A stretch of DNA of 10,354 nt, from the NCBI GenBank assembly GCA_900752195.1, contig CAADUJ010000022.1, positions 1 through 10,354 on the forward strand. Direction: 5' to 3'. Shown piece after piece: positions 1 through 7,489 of the stretch (the stretch's first letter is position 1; every line of letters starts with the position of its first letter). The notes under the pieces are model-generated. The model saw nothing but the letters and a program-made list of their open reading frames with translations. It made no database searches and was not told where the DNA came from. Position numbers and translations under genes: made by a program. Source of the stretch: an uncultured Negativicutes bacterium (lineage in GTDB: Bacteria; Bacillota; Negativicutes; Veillonellales; Megasphaeraceae).

Positions 1-187
1 CCGTACAACTGACGTAACGGGCATCATCAAATTGCCGGAAGGCACAGAAATGTGCATGCCTGGCGATAACGTAAAGATGGATGTTGAACTCATCACTCCA
101 ATCGCTATCGAAGTAGGTCTTCGTTTCGCTATCCGTGAAGGCGGCCGTACTGTAGGCGCTGGTGTTGTTTCTGAAATCGAACAGTAA
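1..187 (+). CDS. tuf: Elongation factor Tu, C-terminal fragment (5' end outside window)
   Basis: This is the last 61 codons of EF-Tu, the GTPase that delivers aminoacyl-tRNA to the ribosome. The reading frame enters at base 2 and ends at the TAA at 185-187. The visible part is the end of beta-barrel domain III. It shows the family's closing pattern: TDVTG, then a LPEG-x-EMxMPGDN segment, then a PIAIE-x-GLRFAIREGGRTVGAGVV run. The last residues are SEIEQ, at the usual EF-Tu length end. A strong terminator follows, so tuf probably ends its transcription unit here. The GTPase domain and the start lie upstream of the window. Identification is secure from these conserved motifs; whether this is tufA or a second copy cannot be seen. 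Confidence 0.97.
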   Translation, partial: RTTDVTGIIKLPEGTEMCMPGDNVKMDVELITPIAIEVGLRFAIREGGRTVGAGVVSEIEQ

Positions 188-232
188 TAACGTCCTGTAC
201 TGAAGCGGAATTATATCCGTTATGACGCTAAA

Positions 233-275
233 GGGCTGTAACAAAGTGTAAATTTTGTTACAGCCCTCTTTTGTT
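233..275 (+). terminator. Intrinsic terminator of tuf
   Basis: A perfect 13-bp stem (233-245 with 254-266) has an 8-base loop and a GC-rich base (GGGCTG/CAGCCC). It is followed by the T-rich run TCTTTTGTTCCCTTTTC. It lies 45 bases after the tuf stop and separates tuf from the cdaA cluster. Confidence 0.92.
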
Positions 276-288
276 CCCTTTTCATCGG

Positions 289-316
289 TTGTGAAATATT
301 GTAAAATAAATATATT
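289..316 (+). promoter_or_regulatory. Candidate sigma-A promoter for the cdaA cluster
   Basis: TTGTGA (289-294) and TATATT (311-316) are separated by 16 bp in the AT-rich gap between the tuf terminator and cdaA. The gap has several TATAAT-like sequences (another lies near 325-330), so the exact -10 is uncertain. Some promoter is expected here because the preceding terminator is strong. Confidence 0.45.
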
Positions 317-374
317 AATACACATTATATCTTTTTTCTTTGTTGCATCCACGTGTAATGGATAGGGAGTATAT

Positions 375-1205
375 ATGATGGATTTGCCAATTCAAGGGTT
401 TATTAGTAGCTTTCGCCTTCTCGATGTTGTCGATATATTACTAGTTGCCTTTTTCTTATATAAACTATTGATTCTCATACGAAATACGCGAGCTGTTGCC
501 CTTATTAAAGGGCTGATTTTCCTCGGCGTCATTACAATCTTAAGTAGTAGTCGTTTTTTGAACCTGCATGTCATCAATTGGTTGCTCCAACAGGGCATGA
601 TGGTCATCATGGTCGCGTTGCCTGTCGTATTTCAGCCAGAGCTTCGTCGGGCGCTTGAACAAATAGGCAGGGGACGCCTCTTCAGGACGTCTGATCAGAT
701 TATGAACGACGAAGAATGGGATCGTCTTATCGATGAAATCATTGCCATTACGGAATCCCTTTCCAAAACCCATACAGGCGCGCTTATTGTGTTTGAACGA
801 GAAGTCGGACTGAACGATTATATCGATACAGGTATTTCAATTGATGGTATCGTGTCGCGGGAACTCTTAGGAAATATTTTCATTCCCAACACACCTCTCC
901 ATGACGGAGCGGTTATTATCCGACGTAATCGTGTCATGGCAGCAGGATGCTTGTTACCTCTGACCAGCGACCGTTCTTTGTCGACAGAATTGGGAACGCG
1001 TCATCGTGCCGCTATCGGTATCAGCGAATTAGCCGATGCCGTCGTCGTCGTTGTCAGTGAAGAAACTGGTGCTGTGTCGTATACGTATGGCGGTCATATT
1101 TATCGTCATTTAGATGGACAGGCATTGCGCAATACCCTCAATGCGTTCTTGAAGCAGCCGAGTCAGGGATTAGCAAATCTTTTCAAATGGAGGCCGATGA
1201 AATAA
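375..1205 (+). CDS. cdaA: Membrane-bound diadenylate cyclase CdaA
   Basis: This enzyme condenses two ATP into the second messenger c-di-AMP, which controls potassium and osmolyte transport and cell-wall homeostasis. The 276 residues match the usual CdaA length. Three hydrophobic helices (about 18-36, 42-57 and 68-84) anchor it in the membrane. A cytosolic DAC (DisA_N) domain follows at about 100-255. The catalytic DGA motif is at 177-179, within PNTPLHDGAV, and the RHR motif is at 209-211, within GTRHRAA, so the active site is intact. Two ATGs lie side by side at 375 and 378. The Shine-Dalgarno AGGGAG (364-369) is 5 bases from the first and 8 from the second, so the second may be the true start, a one-residue difference. 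It is the first gene of the cluster and its stop directly abuts the cdaR start. Confidence 0.97.
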   Translation: MMDLPIQGFISSFRLLDVVDILLVAFFLYKLLILIRNTRAVALIKGLIFLGVITILSSSRFLNLHVINWLLQQGMMVIMVALPVVFQPELRRALEQIGRGRLFRTSDQIMNDEEWDRLIDEIIAITESLSKTHTGALIVFEREVGLNDYIDTGISIDGIVSRELLGNIFIPNTPLHDGAVIIRRNRVMAAGCLLPLTSDRSLSTELGTRHRAAIGISELADAVVVVVSEETGAVSYTYGGHIYRHLDGQALRNTLNAFLKQPSQGLANLFKWRPMK

Positions 1206-2123
1206 ATGATCAAAGTCGATTCCAAATGGCATCTGCGGATTATTTGTCTACTCTTGGCGGTGATTTTGTGGTTTGTCATCATTAATGAACAAAATCCGAC
1301 GAGTGAAGGTAGCTATACGGTTCCTGTAACAGTAGAGAACTTGAACTCTCAGTACATTGCATCGAATGTGCCGACACAGGTCTACGTGCGGCTGCAAGGG
1401 CCACGGAATACGATTATCAACATTGGTGCCTCCGATTTAAAGGCCTATGTTGATTTATCGAATGCCCAGGAGGGCGAAATGGAAGTGCCTGTACATCTTC
1501 AGGTGCCAAAAGGGACAGAACTTAAAAAACAGAGTATTACGACGACAAAGGTCTACATCGATAGGTATGCCGTGAAAGAAATCAAGTTGACACCTCATCT
1601 CGTCGGTAAGATGGCACCGAACCTTTCCATCAGCAGTATGAAGATGGTTCCGGATAAGGTCGTCGTCAGCGGTGCCCAGAGACTCATCAACACCGTCAAT
1701 CGGGCTGTTGTCGATATTCCTGTAAAAGATCAGCACGAAAATTTCTCTGTCATGAGCAATATCCGTCTTCTCCGCGAAGATGGCTCCCCTGTGGAAGGAC
1801 TGGAAATGACGCCGTGGCAAAGCAATATAACTGTCAATATGATGGAAAATGCCGTATCTAAGAAAATTCCTGTATACGTTTCGACTATTGGCTCTGTATC
1901 GGATGGATTAGCGGTCAAGAAGGTTACGGCTATACCTACGATGATTGAAGTCAGAGGTACACAGGATGTAATCAATTCCATTACGAGTATCAATCTTTCG
2001 CCTATCAATGTAACGGGAATCAATCGGAGCACAGAATGGGAAATGGCCGTACCGACTGTACAAGGTGCTGTCTTTGATCCTGATACGATTCGCGTATCCA
2101 TTGAAGTTGGCAATAAAGAATAA
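1206..2123 (+). CDS. cdaR: CdaA regulatory protein CdaR (YbbR-domain protein)
   Basis: This is a membrane-anchored partner of diadenylate cyclase. In Bacillus and Listeria, CdaR binds CdaA and modulates its activity. The 305-residue protein begins with a short cytosolic stretch and one hydrophobic helix (about 10-26, LRIICLLLAVILWFVI). An all-beta extracytoplasmic part follows. I see about three YbbR-type repeats, near residues 36-120, 124-213 and 217-302, each with the pattern of a short valine-rich strand, a turn and a V-x-V/I-x-G element (for example VRLQG, VVVSG, IEVRG). B. subtilis CdaR is longer (about four repeats), so this is a shorter version. The ATG follows the cdaA stop with no gap. 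The Shine-Dalgarno GGAGG (1189-1193) lies inside the end of cdaA, which suggests translational coupling. The assignment rests on the domain pattern and on the neighbouring cdaA. Confidence 0.95.
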   Translation: MIKVDSKWHLRIICLLLAVILWFVIINEQNPTSEGSYTVPVTVENLNSQYIASNVPTQVYVRLQGPRNTIINIGASDLKAYVDLSNAQEGEMEVPVHLQVPKGTELKKQSITTTKVYIDRYAVKEIKLTPHLVGKMAPNLSISSMKMVPDKVVVSGAQRLINTVNRAVVDIPVKDQHENFSVMSNIRLLREDGSPVEGLEMTPWQSNITVNMMENAVSKKIPVYVSTIGSVSDGLAVKKVTAIPTMIEVRGTQDVINSITSINLSPINVTGINRSTEWEMAVPTVQGAVFDPDTIRVSIEVGNKE

Positions 2124-2137
2124 GGAGAGAAACAGGT

Positions 2138-3739
2138 TTGTTACGAATTGTAAATATACGTACGACGGCCCCAATGGTAAAGCCATTAGAAACACTTGTG
2201 GCCAAGAAATTGCGTTGCAAGACGCAGGATATTGAACGCATCATCATTGTCCGTCGTTCTGTCGATGCGCGACGGAAACCGCACATCTATTTTGTCTTTA
2301 CTGTTGATGTGGTTCTTCGCCATGAAGAGATGTACTGGAAACGGTGCCGTGACCATAAGGATATCCGAAAATTGACGATTGAAGAAGAACCGCCTATTAT
2401 AGTCGGGCAAAAACCGATGATGAAAAGACCTGTCGTCATCGGAACCGGGCCGGCGGGCCTTGCAGCGGCGTTGGAACTATCGCGGTTAGGCTATAAACCA
2501 CTCGTCCTGGAACGAGGTCAAGATGTCGATACCCGTACTGCTGACATTGAAAATTTTTGGAATAAAGGGATTTTCAAGGCTTCGTCGAATGTACAGTTTG
2601 GCGAAGGGGGTGCGGGAACTTTTTCCGATGGCAAGCTGACGACGCGTGTACATCACCCTTTGATTCCGCGAATCTTGCAGATGTTCATTCATGCCGGAGC
2701 ACCGGATGAAATTGCCTATGCCTATAATCCTCACGTAGGAACGGACATTTTACGTAACGTCGTAAAGAATATGCGCAAGACCATAGAAAAACAAGGCGGT
2801 CAGGTCCGTTTCGGCAGTTGTGTTACTTCTATTGAAATAGAACATGGCAACGTAACGGCTGTCATCGTCAATGGTACAGAACGGATTCCAGCAGATATCG
2901 TCATCCTTGGCATTGGTCACAGCGCTCGCGATACCTTTTCGATGCTCTATGAAAATGGCGTGACCATGGAACAGAAGGATTTTGCCATTGGTGTCCGCAT
3001 TGAGCACGACCAGGATCTCATCGATCATTCCCAGTACGGATGTAGTGCTGCTGCATTAGGTCTCGACGCAGCTGACTACGCGTTGGTCTACCATAATAAG
3101 GAAGGCCGTTCGTGTTATTCCTTCTGTATGTGCCCTGGCGGTGTCGTCGTGGCAGCCGCATCTGAGGAAGGCCGGGTCGTTACCAATGGCATGAGCCTTT
3201 ATAAACGAGACAGCGGCGTTGCTAACAGCGCATTAGTCGTGAATGTGACGGCAGCCGATATAGGTGGGGATTCGCCTCTGGCAGGCGTTGAATTCCAGCG
3301 TCGGTATGAAGAATTGGCCTTTCGCGCTGGTGGAAGCAATTATCATGCACCAGCGCAGACGGTAGGTGATTTTCTCGGCCGTACTGGCGAAGGGAAAATG
3401 CAATCATATGCATCGTATAAACCAGGGATCACCTGGGCCGATTTGCATGAGGTGTTGCCAGGCTTTGTAACAGACACTCTGGCAGATGCCTTGCCGTGGT
3501 TCGGCAGGAAGATTCATGGTTTTGATGATAACAATGCCGTTATGACTGGTGTTGAAACGCGGACGAGCTCGCCTGTGCGCATCGTTCGCGATGATACTCG
3601 TCAGGCCGTTGGAACGGCAGGGTTATATCCTGTCGGAGAAGGGGCTGGTTATGCTGGTGGCATTATGAGCGCTTTTCTCGATGGGCTAGAAACAGCTATT
3701 GCAATTATTCAGATATATAAACCGTTGGAGGGACAGTAA
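2138..3739 (+). CDS. FAD-dependent dehydrogenase of unknown role (COG2509 type)
   Basis: This is a predicted cytosolic flavoprotein whose substrate is not known. The 533 residues begin with a domain of about 90 residues (beta-strand LRIVNIR, then mixed alpha/beta). A dinucleotide-binding fold follows: GTGPAG at 102-107, and at the end of the next strand E125 in VLERG, the expected FAD-ribose contact. A glycine-rich segment FGEGGAGTFSDGKL (154-167) and a cysteine-rich stretch CYSFCMCPGG (326-335) are typical of this family. The C-terminal FAD motif, G-E-G-A-G-Y-A-G-G, is at 500-508. I chose the TTG start at 2138 because AAGGAGAG (2122-2129) is well placed and the first beta-strand would be lost from the in-frame ATG at 2174. 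It sits 14 bases after cdaR and abuts glmM, so it is almost certainly co-transcribed with both. The family assignment is firm; the function is not. Confidence 0.9.
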   Translation: MLRIVNIRTTAPMVKPLETLVAKKLRCKTQDIERIIIVRRSVDARRKPHIYFVFTVDVVLRHEEMYWKRCRDHKDIRKLTIEEEPPIIVGQKPMMKRPVVIGTGPAGLAAALELSRLGYKPLVLERGQDVDTRTADIENFWNKGIFKASSNVQFGEGGAGTFSDGKLTTRVHHPLIPRILQMFIHAGAPDEIAYAYNPHVGTDILRNVVKNMRKTIEKQGGQVRFGSCVTSIEIEHGNVTAVIVNGTERIPADIVILGIGHSARDTFSMLYENGVTMEQKDFAIGVRIEHDQDLIDHSQYGCSAAALGLDAADYALVYHNKEGRSCYSFCMCPGGVVVAAASEEGRVVTNGMSLYKRDSGVANSALVVNVTAADIGGDSPLAGVEFQRRYEELAFRAGGSNYHAPAQTVGDFLGRTGEGKMQSYASYKPGITWADLHEVLPGFVTDTLADALPWFGRKIHGFDDNNAVMTGVETRTSSPVRIVRDDTRQAVGTAGLYPVGEGAGYAGGIMSAFLDGLETAIAIIQIYKPLEGQ

Positions 3740-5086
3740 ATGGCAAGATTGTTTGGAACTGATGGAGTACGTGGAATTGCAAACGATACATTAACACCGG
3801 AATTAGCATATCATTTAGGTCGGGCGGCGGCTTTTGTGCTGGGCAGCCAAAAAGCGCATCCTACCTTCTTGATCGGACGGGATACGCGTTTATCTGGGAC
3901 GATGCTGGAAAGTGTTCTGGCTGCAGGCATTACGTCAGCTGGCGGCAACTGCTATATGGTAGGCGTCATCCCGACTCCCGCTATTGCCTATCTGACGCGG
4001 ACACATCATCTCGATGCCGGCGTCATGATTTCGGCATCTCACAACCCCTTTGAATATAATGGCATCAAGTTCTTCGATCAATATGGATATAAGTTACCTG
4101 ATGAAACAGAAGACTGCATCGAAGAATATATGCTGAAAGATGAACGAATTGGCATTGCCGATCGCCCTACAGGTGCTGATATTGGCGTCATCCAAAACTG
4201 GACCAATTTACAGGAAGAGTACGAAAACTTCATCCTCAGCACGGTCGATGTTGATTTAAGTGGTTTAAAAGTCGTTCACGATGGCGCTAATGGTTCGGCG
4301 TCGAAGCTGGGGCCGGATATTTTCCGCCGTCTCGGTGCAGAAGTCATTGCAATCCATCATGAACCGAATGGCATCAATATCAACGACAATTGTGGATCTA
4401 CCCACTTAGAAAGCCTCAAGGAAGAAGTGCTCAGGCAAGGTGCTGATATTGGTATTGCGAACGATGGCGACGCCGATCGGTGTCTCTGCGTCGATGAAAA
4501 GGGCAATGACATGGATGGCGATCAGATCATGTTGCTCTGTGCCTTGAAATTGAAGAAGGAAGGATGCCTTAAAAAAGATACTGTCGTCGGAACGGTAATG
4601 AGCAATATTGGTTTTCATAAGGCATTAAAAGAACATGGTTGTAAGAGCGTAACGACCGCCGTCGGTGACCGTTACGTATTGGAACGGATGCGTCAGGATG
4701 GATACAGCCTGGGTGGTGAACAGTCAGGTCACATCATTTTCCTCGATCATAATACGACAGGTGATGGTCTTCTTACGGCAGTCCAGCTCCTTTCCATCAT
4801 GAAAGAAGAACAGAAGCCCCTTTCTGAATTAGCCGGCCTCATGACCCGGTATCCGCAAATCTTGAAGAATGTGACGGTACAGACTAAGTCAGGATGGGAA
4901 GACAATCATCTCATCATGGCTGCCATCTCTGCCGGTGAAGCCGAACTTGGTGATGAAGGTCGTATCCTCGTGCGTCCATCTGGAACGGAACCGTTGATTC
5001 GAGTCATGGCAGAAGGACCAGATCTTGAACAACTACAACGGATTGTTGATGAAATAGCCCTTGTTGTAGAACATGAAATGTCTTGA
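3740..5086 (+). CDS. glmM: Phosphoglucosamine mutase
   Basis: GlmM interconverts glucosamine-6-phosphate and glucosamine-1-phosphate, the second step towards UDP-GlcNAc for peptidoglycan and teichoic acids. The 448 residues equal the usual bacterial length. The phosphoserine loop ISASHNPFEYNGIKFF places the catalytic Ser at 100. The Mg-binding loop DGDADR is at 242-247. The sugar-binding GEQSGH is at 326-331, and the C-terminal phosphate-binding RPSGTEPLIRVM starts at 412. All four active-site loops are intact. The ATG directly follows the stop of the flavoprotein gene, with GGAGGG (3727-3732) 7 bases upstream. In other Firmicutes GlmM binds CdaA and inhibits it, and the shared operon agrees with that. 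The product of glmS downstream is its substrate, but glmS has a separate promoter. Confidence 0.98.
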   Translation: MARLFGTDGVRGIANDTLTPELAYHLGRAAAFVLGSQKAHPTFLIGRDTRLSGTMLESVLAAGITSAGGNCYMVGVIPTPAIAYLTRTHHLDAGVMISASHNPFEYNGIKFFDQYGYKLPDETEDCIEEYMLKDERIGIADRPTGADIGVIQNWTNLQEEYENFILSTVDVDLSGLKVVHDGANGSASKLGPDIFRRLGAEVIAIHHEPNGININDNCGSTHLESLKEEVLRQGADIGIANDGDADRCLCVDEKGNDMDGDQIMLLCALKLKKEGCLKKDTVVGTVMSNIGFHKALKEHGCKSVTTAVGDRYVLERMRQDGYSLGGEQSGHIIFLDHNTTGDGLLTAVQLLSIMKEEQKPLSELAGLMTRYPQILKNVTVQTKSGWEDNHLIMAAISAGEAELGDEGRILVRPSGTEPLIRVMAEGPDLEQLQRIVDEIALVVEHEMS

Positions 5087-5090
5087 CGAT

Positions 5091-5134
5091 GAGTTTGGGC
5101 ATGCCTGGCTGCAGGGTCAGGCATGCCCAAACTC
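5091..5134 (+). terminator. 17-bp perfect inverted repeat after glmM, possible terminator without a U-tract
   Basis: The left arm 5091-5107 is fully complementary to 5118-5134, with a 10-base loop. It starts 4 bases after the glmM stop. Neither strand carries a run of T after the stem, so it is not a classical intrinsic terminator. It could act as a U-less terminator, a 3'-end stabiliser of the operon mRNA, or a protein site. The -35 of the glmS promoter begins only 3 bp after it. Confidence 0.45.
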
Positions 5135-5136
5135 TG

Positions 5137-5165
5137 TTGACAAGAAGTAGCTCCTGTATTAGAAT
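5137..5165 (+). promoter_or_regulatory. Strong sigma-A promoter for glmS
   Basis: Consensus TTGACA (5137-5142) is followed by exactly 17 bp and then TAGAAT (5160-5165), which differs from TATAAT at one base. Transcription should start near 5172, about 60 bases before the ribozyme cleavage site. This gives glmS its own transcript, independent of the upstream cluster. Confidence 0.85.
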
Positions 5166-5171
5166 ACAGAA

Positions 5172-5233
5172 ATGACCTTGTGTCATCTATTCCTGCGCAA
5201 GCAGGCGTTTGGAAATCCGTTCGTAAAACGGAT
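5172..5233 (+). promoter_or_regulatory. Leader of three small hairpins 5' of the ribozyme cleavage site
   Basis: Three consecutive perfect stems fill the leader. The first is ATGAC/GTCAT (5172-5176 with 5182-5186). The second is CCTGC/GCAGG with a GCAA tetraloop (5192-5205). The third is ATCCGT/ACGGAT (5215-5220 with 5228-5233), which ends exactly one base before the cleavage site. They form the 5' fragment released on self-cleavage. Their function is not known; the last may position or insulate the cleavage site. Confidence 0.5.
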
Positions 5234-5362
5234 AGCGCTAGTGCCTGTGGAAACACAGGTAGACGAGGTAGAGAAGTATCGAGTTTTCAGCGGATGTCTC
5301 TCGGCAGCTCTGGTCGTTACATGACGGTAAAACAGGTTGGCAACAGTCTGGACAAGTTCGTT
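5234..5362 (+). promoter_or_regulatory. glmS ribozyme (glucosamine-6-phosphate-responsive riboswitch)
   Basis: This self-cleaving RNA in the 5' leader of glmS uses glucosamine-6-phosphate as a cofactor. Cleavage exposes the downstream mRNA to decay, giving feedback on GlmS. Cleavage is expected between A5234 and G5235, in the conserved A|GCGC. The P1 helix CCTGTG/CACAGG (5244-5249 with 5254-5259) is capped by a GAAA loop. The invariant GACGAGG is at 5262-5268. The P2 helix AGAGA/TCTCT (5270-5274 with 5297-5301) encloses the conserved TATCGAG (5277-5283) and GCGGATG (5290-5296). The P3/P4 region follows with GGTAAAAC near 5326. The core is complete; the 3' boundary is approximate. Confidence 0.93.
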
Positions 5363-5399
5363 ATGGTAGAGAACACAACCCAATAAGGAGGATATTACT

Positions 5400-7229
5400 A
5401 TGTGTGGTATTGTAGGTTATGTTGGCGATCGTCAGGCGCCGGATTTTTTGTTGGAAGGATTGTCGAAGCTGGAATACCGCGGATATGATTCTGCTGGTAT
5501 AGCTGTCTATAACGACGGCGCTATTGCAGTGCGCAAAAAAGAAGGGCGCATTGCCAATCTGTATGCACTGGTAAAGGAACAACCTTGCTACGGTACAATC
5601 GGTATCGGCCATACCCGTTGGGCAACGCACGGTGGACCTTCTGATATCAATGCACATCCTCATGTTAGTGCTGATGGTACCTTTGCTGTCGTCCATAATG
5701 GCATCATTGAAAATTATATGGCCATTAAGGAAGAACTTATCGAAAAAGGCTACACCTTCAAATCAGAAACGGATACAGAAGTCGTGCCAATGCTTTGCCA
5801 GGAATTATACAACGGCGACTTTGCCGATACTGTTCGGAAGGTCCTTAAACGCCTTCATGGATCGTATTCCCTCGTATTCATGACGACGCATCAGCCTGAT
5901 ACGATTATTTGCTGCAAGAAGGATAATCCCCTCATTGTTGGTCTCGGCGATGGTGAAAACTACATTGCATCCGATATTCCGGCTATCTTGAACTATACCC
6001 GTCGCACGTACATCATGAATGATGGCGAAGTAGCGATTGTAAAGAAAAATGATGTCTGGGTAACTGATCTCGACGGTAATGCTATTTCCAAAAAGATTTT
6101 TGAAGTCAACTGGGATGCTGAAGCAGCAGAAAAAGGCGGTTATGAACACTTCATGTTAAAGGAAATCTTTGAACAGCCGAAGGCGTTTAAAGATACCATG
6201 TCCTGCCGCATCGCAGCTGATGGTAAAACTGTCCATTTTGATGAATTAGAATGGGCACCAGAAGACGTGACTTCTATTAATAAAGTCATGATCGTTGCTT
6301 GCGGGACGGCATACCATGCCGGCTTGTTGGCAAAATATTATATCGAAAAGCTCGCGCGTATTCCTGTTGAAGTAGATATTGCATCAGAATATCGCTATCG
6401 GGACCCTTTGACAGATGCAAAGACACTTTGTATCGTCATCAGTCAGTCTGGTGAAACCATTGATACGCTGGCAGCTTTGAAGGAAGCAAAGCGTCGGAAA
6501 GCTCGTACACTCGCTGTGACAAACGTTGTCGGTTCCTCCATTTCTCGCGAAGCGGATCAGGTTGTTTACACATGGGCAGGCCCAGAAATCGCTGTAGCTT
6601 CGACGAAAGCGTATACGACACAGCTCGTCGTACTGCTTCTCCTTGCCTTATACATGGGGCAGCTAAATGGTACGCTTGACGCTGCACGGGAGGCGACGAT
6701 TTTGGAGGACCTTCAGGCAACACCAGAACGGAGTAAGGCTATTTTTGACCATATCGATAAAATCAAGGATATGGCGCAGGTCTTCAAGGAAAAGAGCGAT
6801 GTCTTCTTCATTGGTCGTTCCATGGATTATGGTCTGGCTATGGAAGGTGCGTTGAAGTTGAAGGAAATTTCCTATATCCACGCTGAATCCTATGCGGGAG
6901 GCGAATTGAAGCATGGTACATTAGCCCTTATCGTAGATGGTGTACCAGTCATCGCCTTAGCTACACAGAAGGATGTAGAAGAAAAGATGATCAGCAATAT
7001 CAAGGAAGTTAAAGCCCGTGATGCATACGTTGTCGGTATTGTTCAGGCTGGTGATACAGAGGTTCGCAAGACTGTCGATCAGGTAATCGAAATACCGCAA
7101 TCCGATAATTTTGTCATGCCAATCATGTCGGTCATTTCGTTGCAGCTGTTGGCATACTATACGGCTATCGCTTGCGGAAACGATGTAGATAAACCGCGTA
7201 ACCTGGCGAAGAGCGTTACCGTTGAATAA
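5400..7229 (+). CDS. glmS: Glutamine--fructose-6-phosphate aminotransferase (isomerizing)
   Basis: GlmS makes glucosamine-6-phosphate from fructose-6-phosphate and glutamine, the committed step of amino-sugar synthesis. The 609 residues match E. coli GlmS. The N-terminal glutaminase begins MCGIVGYVG, where Cys2 becomes the nucleophile after Met removal. It continues with LEYRGYDSAG, HTRWATHG (71-78) and NGIIENY (100-106). Two SIS sugar-isomerase domains follow, the first with CGT (301-303) and SQSGET (348-353), the second near 455-600. The isomerase catalytic residues appear as E489, H505 and K604, and the C-terminus DKPRNLAKSVTVE is diagnostic. The ATG is preceded by a near-perfect Shine-Dalgarno, AAGGAGG (5385-5391). 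Expression is controlled by its own promoter and the ribozyme; a strong terminator ends the transcript. Nothing is missing. Confidence 0.99.
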   Translation: MCGIVGYVGDRQAPDFLLEGLSKLEYRGYDSAGIAVYNDGAIAVRKKEGRIANLYALVKEQPCYGTIGIGHTRWATHGGPSDINAHPHVSADGTFAVVHNGIIENYMAIKEELIEKGYTFKSETDTEVVPMLCQELYNGDFADTVRKVLKRLHGSYSLVFMTTHQPDTIICCKKDNPLIVGLGDGENYIASDIPAILNYTRRTYIMNDGEVAIVKKNDVWVTDLDGNAISKKIFEVNWDAEAAEKGGYEHFMLKEIFEQPKAFKDTMSCRIAADGKTVHFDELEWAPEDVTSINKVMIVACGTAYHAGLLAKYYIEKLARIPVEVDIASEYRYRDPLTDAKTLCIVISQSGETIDTLAALKEAKRRKARTLAVTNVVGSSISREADQVVYTWAGPEIAVASTKAYTTQLVVLLLLALYMGQLNGTLDAAREATILEDLQATPERSKAIFDHIDKIKDMAQVFKEKSDVFFIGRSMDYGLAMEGALKLKEISYIHAESYAGGELKHGTLALIVDGVPVIALATQKDVEEKMISNIKEVKARDAYVVGIVQAGDTEVRKTVDQVIEIPQSDNFVMPIMSVISLQLLAYYTAIACGNDVDKPRNLAKSVTVE

Positions 7230-7251
7230 AAATTTCATATAAAATCGTAAG

Positions 7252-7308
7252 ACGCACTGTAAGGAAGAGAGTCATGGTCTCTTCCTTACAGTGCGTTTTA
7301 TTTATTTC
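7252..7308 (+). terminator. Intrinsic terminator of glmS
   Basis: A perfect 19-bp stem (7252-7270 with 7278-7296) with a 7-base loop is followed by the U-rich tail TTTATTTATTTCC. It begins 22 bases after the glmS stop. Confidence 0.95.
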
Positions 7309-7341
7309 CTGTACGGCGGTTTCTTGAAAAGGGATACGATT

Positions 7342-7369
7342 TTGTGTGGGCTCATGACTGCCATATAAT
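7342..7369 (+). promoter_or_regulatory. Candidate distal promoter of the hydrogenase fusion
   Basis: TTGTGT (7342-7347), a 16-bp spacer and a perfect TATAAT (7364-7369). The predicted start near 7376 would give a leader of about 190 bases. The -35 is weak, so this is tentative. Confidence 0.35.
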
Positions 7370-7385
7370 ATGCAAATATGTTATG

Positions 7386-7400
7386 GAGAATCATTTTCTC
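7386..7400 (+). promoter_or_regulatory. Dyad resembling a Fur-type operator
   Basis: GAGAA/TTCTC form a perfect 5-bp dyad around TCATT. Compared with the classical Fur core GATAATCATTATC, bases 7386-7398 match at 11 of 13 positions. It lies just downstream of the distal promoter candidate. An iron-responsive switch would make sense for a hydrogenase needing many Fe atoms, but a short AT-rich dyad can also arise by chance. Confidence 0.3.
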
Positions 7401-7489
7401 GATACAACGAAAAGAATGAATAAATGAAAAAAAACGGAAAAAAGTAAAAAAATAAAATAGTAATGTTGAAAATTATACGTTTATTATGC

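Noticed and set aside
1455..2286. Several overlapping minus-strand open frames opposite cdaR and the flavoprotein gene
   Set aside because: They lie antisense to well-supported genes, have no ribosome binding sites and look like shadows of coding bias.
5180..5386. Open frame of 68 codons in the glmS leader, possible leader peptide
   Set aside because: It overlaps the whole ribozyme, lacks a Shine-Dalgarno and resembles no protein. RNA structure explains the sequence better.
6439..6914. Minus-strand frames opposite glmS
   Set aside because: They show low-complexity shadow sequence, have no start signals, and lie inside a conserved gene.
7405..7460. Poly-A stretch as a possible remnant of a mobile element or attachment site
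   Set aside because: There are no terminal repeats, target duplications or transposase fragments nearby. A promoter-type AT tract is the simpler reading.
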